A stretch of 64,000 bases of DNA from BOKV01 sp041987205 (GCA_041987205.1 JBHIWX010000007.1:1-64000); one strand, 5' to 3'; positions 35,923 to 44,656 are shown, counted from the stretch's first letter. Numbers and translations: made by a program. Notes: generated by a model from the letters alone, not told the origin.

Positions 35923-36363
35923 TCAGTTCCGGCGCGCCATCTCAACCAGTCGCTCTGCCAGTATCGATGGATCATGGGCGGCCCTCAACATTCTAATATC
36001 GCCGGAATCCATCATTTCTCGGTCGGGAAACTGCCTGGCAATCAACACCGGCACCCGCGAGGCAAGGGCCTCCTCCAGTCTTGGAAACGTTCGCTGCCTC
36101 ATGACCACCGAGCAGAACAGCCTTGCGCCAGCAAGGACCTGGCTGCTTTGGGCGAGAGACAGGCAGACTACATCGAGCCCAGTTTCCCACCTCAATGCGC
36201 TGGCAGCAATCCTTACCGATTCCCCATCGGTGTCGACGAAATAGACTTTGGCGTCACGGAGCTCGGCATGGCAAAAGTGCAGTGCGGATATCAGGAAAAG
36301 AGCCCGACCTTCCGCATCTTCCCGACCATCACAGACTATTGGAATTACATCGTGGAGGCTCAT
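35923..36363 (-). CDS. Orphan GT-B C-terminal half-domain protein
   Basis: A 146-residue protein resembling only the donor-binding half of a GT4 enzyme: HDVIPIVCDGREDAEGRALF, AKVYFVDTDGESVRIAAS, VCLSLAQSSQVLAGARLFCS, TFPRLEEALASRVPVLIARQ and a C-terminal helix. The acceptor half is missing, yet the frame is intact, with an ATG start and close spacing to the next gene. It may be a remnant of a truncated transferase, or a small protein that pairs with another half. It is the first gene of the minus-strand run; 36364-36531 is the divergent promoter region, with no clear boxes found. Confidence 0.6.
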   Translation of the reverse strand: MSLHDVIPIVCDGREDAEGRALFLISALHFCHAELRDAKVYFVDTDGESVRIAASALRWETGLDVVCLSLAQSSQVLAGARLFCSVVMRQRTFPRLEEALASRVPVLIARQFPDREMMDSGDIRMLRAAHDPSILAERLVEMARRN

Positions 36364-36531
36364 TGACAGACAGGATTATTGTAGCTCGGCGCCTCGATGG
36401 ATCACGGTCAGGCGACCTTGTACACTGATCCGCAAGCACGTGAACAGTGGCCCGCGGCCAAGTCACGGCTATATGTTTGAAACACATGTCTTATCAGAAA
36501 ACTTGACCGCGAACTGTACCGGAAAACCACT

Positions 36532-38358
36532 GTGAACGTGTTCATACTAGATTTTGATATTTTTTCGTCTGTAGGCGGCGGTCAAACACTCTATCGGCGC
36601 ATCGTTGAAAGGCATCCGTCCTGCGAATTTCGATACGCTTCACGCGGCCCGGACCTTGAATTGCGCGCCAGGGAATTGTTACCCCAAAACGCCATTCCGG
36701 TTCCGATTGACGAATTCCTCGACATTGATTCAATCGTTTCCGGTATTCAGCTGATTTCACCGAATGAAGAACATTATTGCAGATTGCTTGTCCGAATGGC
36801 CGCGGCCAATCAGGGCCGACATTTTCATATCGTTGAAGTGCCTTCGTTTTTCCCTGTCGCGCACAGAGTGCGACAGCTGTTTGGTAGCTTTGGCACATCT
36901 GTGGGCGCCATATCATTCGGGCTCATGGGCTGGCTGAGTGTCGGCGTTGGCAATGCGTATGGCGGCGAAGAAAGTCGAGACACCAAACGATGGCTCGAGG
37001 CACTTGAAAAGGCGTCACTCGCCGACGCAGATCTGAGGTATTCGATATCTCATCTACACAATTCCCATGGCATCGAGAGTGAGGTCCGTGCGCCAACAAT
37101 CGACATGCACGATATTCTCGAAGACCTGAAGCCAGCGCCAGGACAGCCGACCGGGAATGCCCCACCCGACATCTGGTTTGTGGGACGGCTCGACCGCAAC
37201 AAGGGGCCCGACATTTTCCTTGAGATTGTCTCCCGAATTCCGAAAGAACTTTACGGCAAATGCTGTCTGACGGGCCCTGACAATCACTGGTCGTTGGGCG
37301 CTCGCTGGTCTGAAATCCTGCTCAGGCAAGCAACCGAGTTGGGAATAGATGCCGAGTATGTGGGTGAAATCAGCGACGAGCAGTTGAGGCAAGAGGTCTA
37401 TCACGGAAACTCGTTGATCGTGGTTCCTTCACGATCCGACGCCTTCAATCTGGTAGCACTGGAGGCCCTGCAATGTGGATGCCCCATCGTGCTGTCCAAC
37501 AGGGCAGGCGCCGCAGAATTCCTGGTCAACGACTATCCACGGATTGCACCGCCACTCATCGACCCCGAAAATGTGGATGCGGCCGCCGAGGAGGTGCTGC
37601 AACTTCTTCAGCGGTTTGACGAAACGCGCGTCAGGTTGCGGAAGAACTTGAAGAAACATGGTTTTCGCCCGCCACGTCTCGAGTTCATGACCGATGACCA
37701 CTGGTCCAGGCTGGCAATAGGAAATTCGACACTACCCGATGACGCCGATCTGGGCGCTTTGTACGGACCTGCATGGCGGAGCAGGTCGCAACCGGATTTG
37801 AGGGATAATCCGCCCGATGTGAGTGTCATCATCAGCATGTCGGGAAGCCTGGACATGCTGATCTGGACGTTGGTGGCGATCACAGTCGAAAATGGCCCAC
37901 GCGCCCGCGTCATTGTGATCGACGACTGTCAATGTAAAGGCGAGGAATTGCATGATGCCGTTCGCCTGATTGACCCGTTTGCCAAGATCGTCACGCAGCC
38001 ACCTCTTGGGCATGGACGCGCATTCAATCACGGCCTGGAGTTTGTCGACACGCCTTACGTCGTCTTCCTGAAAGCCGGCGAAAGGATGCACGGGAACCAA
38101 CTGAATGAAGGCGTTGCGGCTCTACAGGCACAGCCACAAGAAATGCTGCACGTTACGTCAAATCCATCCGGGTTTGTCTTTCGGCGACGAGCGGTCGAAA
38201 TGGCTGATGGTCTGGAGGAGATTGATTCAGCAGTGATTGTCAGCCGTTTGGCGCAACGCATCCGCGATCTGCCCGAGACGGGGGTGTCGGATTGGAGAAC
38301 GACGAAGCTGTTTGGTGATGACAGCGGAACCCGTGCTTTCGCGGCAAGACAATCCTGA
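36532..38358 (+). CDS. GT4 glycosyltransferase with C-terminal degenerate GT2-like module
   Basis: A 608-residue protein. Residues 1-390 form a GT4 unit: FSSVGGGQTLYRRIVERHP at the N terminus, FVGRLDRNKGPDIFLEIVSR (217-235), and SRSDAFNLVALEALQCGCPI with Asp303 and Glu311 in the EX7E positions. Residues 428-540 look like a GT-A/GT2 fold: PPDVSVIISMSGSLDMLI, RVIVIDDCQ, GHGRAFNHGLEFVDTPYVVF. Where active GT2 enzymes have DxD, it reads KAGER (514-518), so this module may be inactive or regulatory. The order is opposite to that in the 1015-residue fusion. GTG 36532 is the start. The 38374 gene follows 15 bp later. Confidence 0.82.
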   Translation: MNVFILDFDIFSSVGGGQTLYRRIVERHPSCEFRYASRGPDLELRARELLPQNAIPVPIDEFLDIDSIVSGIQLISPNEEHYCRLLVRMAAANQGRHFHIVEVPSFFPVAHRVRQLFGSFGTSVGAISFGLMGWLSVGVGNAYGGEESRDTKRWLEALEKASLADADLRYSISHLHNSHGIESEVRAPTIDMHDILEDLKPAPGQPTGNAPPDIWFVGRLDRNKGPDIFLEIVSRIPKELYGKCCLTGPDNHWSLGARWSEILLRQATELGIDAEYVGEISDEQLRQEVYHGNSLIVVPSRSDAFNLVALEALQCGCPIVLSNRAGAAEFLVNDYPRIAPPLIDPENVDAAAEEVLQLLQRFDETRVRLRKNLKKHGFRPPRLEFMTDDHWSRLAIGNSTLPDDADLGALYGPAWRSRSQPDLRDNPPDVSVIISMSGSLDMLIWTLVAITVENGPRARVIVIDDCQCKGEELHDAVRLIDPFAKIVTQPPLGHGRAFNHGLEFVDTPYVVFLKAGERMHGNQLNEGVAALQAQPQEMLHVTSNPSGFVFRRRAVEMADGLEEIDSAVIVSRLAQRIRDLPETGVSDWRTTKLFGDDSGTRAFAARQS

Positions 38359-38373
38359 TACGGGAGAGAAGAC

Positions 38374-39285
38374 TTGAGAGCACTGGTCACAGGGGCGGCC
38401 GGCTTCGTAGGCAGTTGGCTTTGCCAGTTCCTCTTGAACGAGGGTATCGAGGTAATCGCCCAGGTGGAAGGCGGCAGGTTCAGTGCCCTCGGTTCAAATC
38501 AAATGCCGGGCCGTCTTGCTGATCCAGCATTCTGCAAGATGCTCACAACCGATGTTGACGTGGTTTTTCACCTTGCCTCTGAAGCGAGCCAGGCCCGTTT
38601 CATGTCCGCCCCGCAATTGACGCTGGCAAGAGATTTCACAAGCCTCACGAATGTTCTCGAAGCATGCGTTCTTCGTCCTCCCAAACGATTTGTCTACATA
38701 AGCTCGGCTCTGATCTATGAGACCACACATGATTGCCCAAAGATCGAGAGTTCACCCACCAGAGCTTCTTCGTTTTATGCTTCGTCAAAGATCTCAGGCG
38801 AAGCCCTCGTAACCGCGTACGCTGACAGTTCGGATTTCGATTTTGTGCTGGCAAGGCCCTTCAATGTTTACGGGCATGGCCAAGACCCGAGCGCGGTAGT
38901 CGCCGAGTTCATGCAAATGGGCCGCCAGGGTGAAATCAAGGTTCGCAATCCATTTCCGGTTCGAGACTTCATCCATGTATCCGACCTCTGCCGAGCACTT
39001 TTGGCCATGGCGAAATCGAACACATGCGGAAACCAGATCCTGAACGTCGGAACGGGAATTGGTCGCACGATCGGCGAGGTGGCAGAGGAAATCAGTTTAG
39101 CGTTTCAACAGACCGGCAAGCGTCCAAGAATCGCCCTTCCTTCACCGCCATCACTTTCAGGCGCCGAGCCTCAGGTGGAATCACTGGTGGCAGACATCAG
39201 CAAAATTAGAGACACACTGAATTGGAAACCTCGGATTGAATTCGCAAATGGTATCGCGGCGACGATTAGCCACTTGTCGCCATAG
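38374..39285 (+). CDS. NAD-dependent epimerase/dehydratase family protein
   Basis: A 303-residue extended SDR enzyme: MRALVTGAAGFVGSWLCQFL is the NAD loop, FHLASEASQARFMSAPQ, YISSALIYE, SFYASSKISGEALV (catalytic Tyr and Lys) and RPFNVYGHGQDPSAVVAEF follow. This is the UDP-glucose/GalNAc 4-epimerase or dehydratase group; a precise substrate is not readable. It starts at TTG 38374 with GGGAGAG upstream and probably forms an operon with the GT4-GT2 gene. Converges on the 2-epimerase. Base composition is that of the cassette. Confidence 0.78.
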   Translation: MRALVTGAAGFVGSWLCQFLLNEGIEVIAQVEGGRFSALGSNQMPGRLADPAFCKMLTTDVDVVFHLASEASQARFMSAPQLTLARDFTSLTNVLEACVLRPPKRFVYISSALIYETTHDCPKIESSPTRASSFYASSKISGEALVTAYADSSDFDFVLARPFNVYGHGQDPSAVVAEFMQMGRQGEIKVRNPFPVRDFIHVSDLCRALLAMAKSNTCGNQILNVGTGIGRTIGEVAEEISLAFQQTGKRPRIALPSPPSLSGAEPQVESLVADISKIRDTLNWKPRIEFANGIAATISHLSP

Positions 39286-39328
39286 CCACGACTGAAAGAG
39301 CCTGGCGTGTTGCGGCCTGACAAATCAA

Positions 39329-40459
39329 TCAGATCGATTTCCGCCAAACCACCCTGTTTACGTAGTCGACGTAACTGGTAATTATACGCAGGATTTTCTC
39401 GGAAACATTGTCAACATCATAGTCGGATACGAGGCGCAGAGACCGCTCCGCACCCCGGCGCTGTGACTGCAGTATTTCAAGGCCCAGCATGATGCGATCC
39501 AGGTCAAGTCCGACGAGCATCACGGATCCTTCTTCCAAACCTTCCGGCCGCTCTTGAGATTGCCTGATGTTCAACGCCGGAAAGTTCAGTATGGAACTTT
39601 CTTCGGTGATGGTCCCGCTGTCGGACAGAACCGCGCGAGCCGATAGCTGGAGTTTGATGTAGTCGAAAAAGCCAAACGGTTTATGCAGCCGAACCCGCTC
39701 GTCAAAGGAGAACTTCTGACTGGCCAGCTTGTCGGCCGTACGCGGATGCGTTGATACCAGAACAGGTTTGTCAAACCGCTCGGCAAGTGCATTCAGTATT
39801 CCGACCAGACGCGCGAGCAGCTCCGGGTTATCGACGTTTTCCTCGCGATGCGCGCTTACCAGAAAATACTGATCTGCTTCGAGGCCCTCCTTCTTCAGTA
39901 CATCAGACGAAGAAATCTCCTCCCGATATCGGTGAAGGACTTCTTTCATGGGGCTTCCGGTCTTGATCACGAGATCAGGGGACAATCCCTCCCGCAACAG
40001 GCAATCGCGAGCCAAGGTGCTGTACGTCAAATTCACGTCGGAGACATGATCGACAATTCGTCGATTGACCTCTTCCGGCACGCGCATGTCGAAGGATCGA
40101 TTTCCCGCCTCCATATGGAATATGGGCACTTTTCTTTTCTTGGCAGCAATCACCGAAAGCGAACTGTTGGTGTCGCCCAAGACCAGCAGGGCATCGGGTT
40201 GGACAGCCTCGAGGCATTTGTCCGTGGCGCGGATCACATTCCCTATTGTCTCTGCCGCGCTCGCGCCCGCTGAATTGAAATAGGAGTCAGGCTCTCTGAT
40301 GCCCAGATCCTCAAAAAAGATCTTGTTCAGCTCATAGTCGTAGTTTTGCCCGGTATGGGCCAGGTGATGATCAAAGTACTGGTCGAGCTTGCTGATTATT
40401 ACTGATAAACGAATCAGTTCAGGTCTAGTACCAATAATGGTTAGTACTTTAAGCGTCAT
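39329..40459 (-). CDS. Non-hydrolysing UDP-HexNAc 2-epimerase (WbjD/FnlC-like)
   Basis: A 376-residue epimerase of the WecB superfamily. TIIGTRPELIRLSVIISKLD, HTGQNYDYELNKIFFEDLGI, LVLGDTNSSLSVIAAKKRKV, HMEAGNRSFDMRVPEEVNRR, VSAHREENVDNPELL and SDSGTITEESSILNFPALNI contain the conserved Arg, Asp, Glu and His residues. The Y-E-L-N-x-I-F-F-x-D-L-G-I and F-N-S-A-G-A-S-A-A-E-T stretches match the FnlC/WbjD/CapG sub-branch acting on 6-deoxy-HexNAc nucleotides for UDP-L-FucNAc, more than housekeeping WecB. With the reductase at 28923 it suggests that pathway; the dehydratase FnlA is missing here. Confidence 0.85.
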   Translation of the reverse strand: MTLKVLTIIGTRPELIRLSVIISKLDQYFDHHLAHTGQNYDYELNKIFFEDLGIREPDSYFNSAGASAAETIGNVIRATDKCLEAVQPDALLVLGDTNSSLSVIAAKKRKVPIFHMEAGNRSFDMRVPEEVNRRIVDHVSDVNLTYSTLARDCLLREGLSPDLVIKTGSPMKEVLHRYREEISSSDVLKKEGLEADQYFLVSAHREENVDNPELLARLVGILNALAERFDKPVLVSTHPRTADKLASQKFSFDERVRLHKPFGFFDYIKLQLSARAVLSDSGTITEESSILNFPALNIRQSQERPEGLEEGSVMLVGLDLDRIMLGLEILQSQRRGAERSLRLVSDYDVDNVSEKILRIITSYVDYVNRVVWRKSI

Positions 40460-40811
40460 CGCTGGATTATTCCCTTTGGAGCGGCATCATGCGCTGATGT
40501 CCGTGATCGCTTGTAAGCGCCCGGAATGGACACCCGCAACAAGGAAGTTTGATGGCCTGTTAGCGTGAAACTTACGAAATGGGAGGTGCAAGATGCCTTG
40601 CATCTCAAAAGGCTATGACAATCAAGCCTGGGAGATGGGAATTATCCCCATGAAGCAAGTCAGTACCGCCCGATGCTATTCCGGTTGGAAACCCTGCTTC
40701 CGCCATTTCGCCCCCTGGACGGCCCCCGAACAAGCCGCATCAAGCAGCAAAGCGATCCTGTGCAAGGTCGACACGAAGCATCACATTGGCAGGCGATGCA
40801 TTCAACCGGTT
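40460..40811. other. 352-bp gap at the right edge of the polysaccharide block
   Basis: No gene is supported. It should hold the promoter of the 2-epimerase on the minus strand and the 3' end of the FAD-oxidoreductase operon. A perfect stem TGCAAG-ATGC-CTTGCA lies around 40587-40602 and a smaller one, GGGA-ATTA-TCCC, about 40 bases further. A plus-strand frame from ATG 40593 has GGGAGG before it but runs antisense into the oxidoreductase gene and is not believed. Base composition changes back to G+C-rich across it; no repeat of the tRNA 3' end was found. Confidence 0.4.
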
Positions 40812-42038
40812 TCAGCCCGCGATCCGTTCCGCGCAGCGTTCGGCGAAATAGGGCACCATCGTCAGCTTGCCGGGGTCGATGGAATGATACCGGCCCTTGC
40901 TCCTGATGCCGATCTCGTAGCGCTTGTGCAGTTCGCTTGCCGGGTCGTCGATGTCGGTCTCGCCCCAGGCCACGATCGCGCCGCCACGCACCACCGCATC
41001 TGACACGATGTGCTGCTCGAGGCTGGAAAGGCCCGGCACGATACCGACCATGCCCCGCACGGTTTCTTCGGCGATTTGGGTGCGCAGGGGCTCGCCCGCG
41101 ACAGTCTCCCAGTCCGGCGGCTGGACCTCCTGCGTGATGGCCCGCAGGCAGGCCGGATACCAGGTGAGATAGGTCAGCCCCTCGCCATAGGTCACCACCT
41201 CGCCGAACGGGCCGACCACGAAGGTCGCGCTTTGCAGCGGTGCGACACCCTCCGGCAGGCGAAAGCTGACGCCGTATTTGAGGCGATGGATCCAGTTGCG
41301 GCCCGCCATTAGCCCAACCTTCTCGTCGAGCGCCAGCCTTCCATCCCACAACGCATTGACGGCGTGATCGAAGCCCTCCTTCCGGCTGTCGTCCGACGTG
41401 CCGTCCCGCTCCTGCCAGTGCACGGTGACGCCGGAAGGCGTTTCTTCCGCGCCGACCACGGTGCAGCCCAGCCTGGTCTCGATACGCGGATGGGCCGCGA
41501 TGCAGGTTCTCAGGGCCTCGGCCACCGCGCGCGGATCGATCGCGACCTCCTGCGTCTCGTAGGCATCCACCGCGAGTTCCGGATTGAACTTCGCCTCAAG
41601 CTCGGCCGGCGAATAGCGTCTCGGCCTGCTGCCGAAATCCCTGCCGAAATAGGCGCCGGGGCTCTGCGCCGCCTTTTCGGCAACAATCGCATGCGCCTTG
41701 AACAGATAATCGGCCAACGCCTCCGGCGACCGCTGCGCATCGCGATGAATGACATAGGCCGCCGGCGCGGATGTCTTCAGGGCCGGCGAATCGGCGTCGA
41801 GATAGCGTTCGAGAAAGGGTCGGAAGGCAAAGGCGCCCGAAGCCATCGTCCGCGCCGTGCGCATGCTGGCATCGCTGGCATACATGTAGCCCAGATGGAT
41901 CTTGCCTTCATTGGCCGCCCCCGCCTTGGTGATCAGGTCGTCATTCTTGTCGAAAATCGTGACGTGCTGGCCGCGATCGGCCAATGCAAGGGCCGCACAG
42001 CACCCCTGCAGCCCGCCCCCCAGTACCGCAATGCGCAT
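40812..42038 (-). CDS. FAD-dependent oxidoreductase (DAO-like)
   Basis: A 408-residue flavoprotein. It begins MRIAVLGGGLQGCCAALALA with the dinucleotide G-x-G-x-x-G loop and the acidic end of strand two at FDKNDD; an active-site stretch NEGKIHLGYMY follows, and TMVPYFAERCAERIAG ends it. The fold is that of D-amino-acid/sarcosine oxidase relatives, but the substrate is unclear and the N-E-G-K-I-H-L-G-Y segment is typical of a sub-branch found next to carbohydrate genes. It is two bases after the GT2 gene, so they share a transcript and probably a product. Base composition is ordinary for the chromosome. Confidence 0.8.
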   Translation of the reverse strand: MRIAVLGGGLQGCCAALALADRGQHVTIFDKNDDLITKAGAANEGKIHLGYMYASDASMRTARTMASGAFAFRPFLERYLDADSPALKTSAPAAYVIHRDAQRSPEALADYLFKAHAIVAEKAAQSPGAYFGRDFGSRPRRYSPAELEAKFNPELAVDAYETQEVAIDPRAVAEALRTCIAAHPRIETRLGCTVVGAEETPSGVTVHWQERDGTSDDSRKEGFDHAVNALWDGRLALDEKVGLMAGRNWIHRLKYGVSFRLPEGVAPLQSATFVVGPFGEVVTYGEGLTYLTWYPACLRAITQEVQPPDWETVAGEPLRTQIAEETVRGMVGIVPGLSSLEQHIVSDAVVRGGAIVAWGETDIDDPASELHKRYEIGIRSKGRYHSIDPGKLTMVPYFAERCAERIAG

Positions 42039-42040
42039 CT

Positions 42041-43438
42041 TTACTCCGTTGTTGCCCCGTCCACCTCGGAATAGCCCGCAAGACCGTCCGCTTCAACGAG
42101 ACGCAGGGTTGTTATCCAGAACCCGAGTTCTCTTGGGTCATCTGACATACCCAGTTGGAGGGGTGTCTGCAGTTTTTCAACCGCGATCAGCAGATGATGT
42201 GCCCCCGCGCCGGGTACGGGAATGGAGACGGTGGCGTCGATATTGTCCATCTGCCGTTCGATCGCTTCGCCACCATCGAGTTCGAACCGGATCCTGGTCT
42301 TCGGCGACAGCGGCCGCCCCCTGATTTCCACCGCCATGGCCGGACGGGCACCGTCGCGCTTCGGCGAGGAGAAGAACAGATCGGCCTTGCGCGCCTTCGT
42401 CCAGCGCCCGTGCGGCTCTGCCTCGTGCCAGCCATCGCCGACAAGATCGTTCGCCACCGTCGAACCGAAGGGCAGCACTTCGCCGGGTTTCAGCTCGGGT
42501 GGCTTCGAGGTGAACCGCGTATGCGTGTTGACGAAGCCGCCCTTTCCGATGCCCGAAAAGGCGCGACGGAAGGAATCGGGATGAACACCGGCCTTCTCGA
42601 AAAGCCCCTGCATCCACGTAAAGAGCGGGCGCTTGCGCTTGCCCAGTTCGAGACGCTTTTCAACGAGTTCGCGTGCCTGCTGGACCGCGAGCACATCCAT
42701 CATGTGCAGCCGCGCGGTATCGCCGCCCGACACCCATGTCCACGCCCTTTCATGGTCGACGGAGCGCGCATTGACATAGGAATAGCGCCGCACGCCGGAG
42801 TGGATGCAAAGCACAGACACATACGGATGGTAACGCATCTTGCGCCCCTGCCTGTGGGCGCGGAACAGCCATTCCTGCGACGGCGACAGCCGCGTGGCAT
42901 CCTTCGGCAGCCACGGTCCCACCGCCTGGCAGATTTCCCGGCGCACCGCCCAGCATGACGAGATGATGAAGCTGCGTGGATCGAACTCCCCGGTCGCGAT
43001 CGCCCCGTCCAGCGTCACGCTATCATTGTCGACATCGAGCGGACCTTCATCCAACCCGGAGCGATTGAGCAGCAGGATCGGCGACCACGAAATGTCGGCG
43101 CCCGTCTCGCGCATGAAGGCGACACGGGCGGCAAGATGATCGGGAAACCAGAGATCGTCCTGATTGAGGAAGAAGACGAACTCGCCCCGCGCCATCTCCA
43201 CGCCCTTGTTGTGCGGGGCGGATTGGTGACCGGTATTGTGCGGAAGGTTGTGGAACCGGATACGCGGATCGTCAAAGGACCGGATCGCCGCCTCGGTTTC
43301 GGCATTGCATCCATCGCCGACGACGATCATTTCCCAGTCCGCGAAATCGGACTGCAGGACGCTCCTGATCGCGAACCGGACGACATGGGGCCGATTGTAG
43401 GCGGAGATAATGATCGATACGCACGGGGCGTTTGGCAT
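42041..43438 (-). CDS. GT2 glycosyltransferase with extra C-terminal domain
   Basis: A 465-residue protein. Residues 6-250 form the GT-A module: VSIIISAYNRPHVVRFAIRS, WEMIVVGDGCNAETEAAI, and FFLNQDDLWFPDHLA with the Asp pair; WTWVSGGDTARLHMMD follows. Residues about 300-460 look like a separate beta-rich domain (GEVLPFGSTVANDLVGDGWH, FFSSPKRDGARPAMAVEIRG, PVPGAGAHHLLIAVEKL), like a small sugar-binding or galactose-binding-type sandwich. The partner is the FAD oxidoreductase immediately downstream. ATG 43438. It is separated from aglR by 198 bp in which nothing recognisable is seen. Confidence 0.82.
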   Translation of the reverse strand: MPNAPCVSIIISAYNRPHVVRFAIRSVLQSDFADWEMIVVGDGCNAETEAAIRSFDDPRIRFHNLPHNTGHQSAPHNKGVEMARGEFVFFLNQDDLWFPDHLAARVAFMRETGADISWSPILLLNRSGLDEGPLDVDNDSVTLDGAIATGEFDPRSFIISSCWAVRREICQAVGPWLPKDATRLSPSQEWLFRAHRQGRKMRYHPYVSVLCIHSGVRRYSYVNARSVDHERAWTWVSGGDTARLHMMDVLAVQQARELVEKRLELGKRKRPLFTWMQGLFEKAGVHPDSFRRAFSGIGKGGFVNTHTRFTSKPPELKPGEVLPFGSTVANDLVGDGWHEAEPHGRWTKARKADLFFSSPKRDGARPAMAVEIRGRPLSPKTRIRFELDGGEAIERQMDNIDATVSIPVPGAGAHHLLIAVEKLQTPLQLGMSDDPRELGFWITTLRLVEADGLAGYSEVDGATTE

Positions 43439-43636
43439 GGACTGGTTTCCGTGGATCCGCCGCCAGCGTTCGGCAACGCGGGCCCGCAGATCCTGCTTGG
43501 ATGAATTGGCCGAGAGAACCCAAGGAAGGGTGTTTCGTCAACCGCTTATCCATCACCGTCACACATGACGGACATGACGTGGCAAACAGGGCGAGAAGGC
43601 CTGATCCGCTCCGGCCACTCGCTACGCCCGCCTGGG

Positions 43637-44656
43637 TCACCTCGCGCGCGCCGTCGAGGCACCGACGACGAGTTCGGCCTCCCACAGTTCCTGCACGGGT
43701 CCGGCCGCCGGATTGTCGGCGAGCGCGATGATCAGTTCCGCGCAACGCCGGCCCGCATCGCGGATCGAGGACCGCGTCGCCGTGAACATCGGCACCGATG
43801 CCGTGTCCTGCAGGAAGGACAACCGGTCGTCATGTGTCAGGATCGAGACGTCGCGGCCGGGCTCCAGCCCTGCCTCGCGCACAGCGCGCACCGCGCCGAT
43901 CGCCTGCAGCACGCTCGAAGTCATCAGCGCGCTGGGCGGCTTCGCCCCGGCAAGAACTTGCCGCGCGCGGGCATAACCGTTCGGTTCCGTCATTTCGTCG
44001 TGAAAAACGAGGCCTGCATCCATCTCGAGTCCATGCCGCGCATGGGCTTCCTCCAGACCCGAACGGCGCCGGACCGAAAAGCTCATCTCTTCCTGCCCGT
44101 TGAGCAGCGCAATGCGGCGATGGCCCAGATCGATAAGGAATTCGCTGGCGCGGCGAAAGCAGCGCCGGTTGTTGATGTCGAGCCAGGAATAATCCTTGCC
44201 ACTCTCATCGATTCGGCCGTGCACGATGAAGGGCAGGCCGAGTTCGCGCAGCATCGGCACGCGAGGATCGTTCTGCTTCGGGCCATGCACGATCAGCCCG
44301 TCGATCTTCCGCGAGGCGGCGAGCTGGCGATAGACGCGGTCCTGATCGGCTTCGGGCACGACCGAAATCAGCATGTCGTAGCCTTCCCGTGCATAAGCCT
44401 CGCCGGCACCGGCGATGAACTCGGCGAAATGCGGATCGATCATCATGTGATGGCCGAGCGGCACGACATGTCCGATGCTCATCGACTTGCCGGTCGCCAG
44501 CCGCTTGGCCGAGGAACTGGGCTGGTAGGCATGGGCGCGCGCGGCGTCCACCACGCGCCGGCGTGTGGCCTCGCTCACCTCCGGGTATCCGTTCAGCGCC
44601 CGACTCACGGTGGTCGGCGACAGGCCGAGTGCCTCTGCGAGCTCCTTCAGCTTCAT
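43637..44656 (-). CDS. aglR: LacI family regulator of the alpha-glucoside locus
   Basis: A 339-residue LacI/GalR-type repressor. The helix-turn-helix and hinge helix are MKLKELAEALGLSPTTVSRA and NGYPEVSEATRRRVVDAARA; the periplasmic-binding-like sensor domain has SIGHVVPLGHHMMIDPHFAE, KIDGLIVHGPK, DLGHRRIALLNGQ and SSVLQAIGAVRAVREAGLEP. In Sinorhizobium the divergent aglR represses aglEFGAK in absence of alpha-glucosides. Start ATG 44656 follows GGAGGAGGAG. An operator half overlaps its leader (44675-44688), so it likely represses itself. Confidence 0.92.
   Translation of the reverse strand: MKLKELAEALGLSPTTVSRALNGYPEVSEATRRRVVDAARAHAYQPSSSAKRLATGKSMSIGHVVPLGHHMMIDPHFAEFIAGAGEAYAREGYDMLISVVPEADQDRVYRQLAASRKIDGLIVHGPKQNDPRVPMLRELGLPFIVHGRIDESGKDYSWLDINNRRCFRRASEFLIDLGHRRIALLNGQEEMSFSVRRRSGLEEAHARHGLEMDAGLVFHDEMTEPNGYARARQVLAGAKPPSALMTSSVLQAIGAVRAVREAGLEPGRDVSILTHDDRLSFLQDTASVPMFTATRSSIRDAGRRCAELIIALADNPAAGPVQELWEAELVVGASTARAR

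Noticed and set aside
40593..41003. Plus-strand frame with a good GGGAGG site in the gap after the 2-epimerase
   Set aside because: Two thirds of it is antisense to the FAD-oxidoreductase gene and the translation shows no domain; the ribosome-site match is probably chance.
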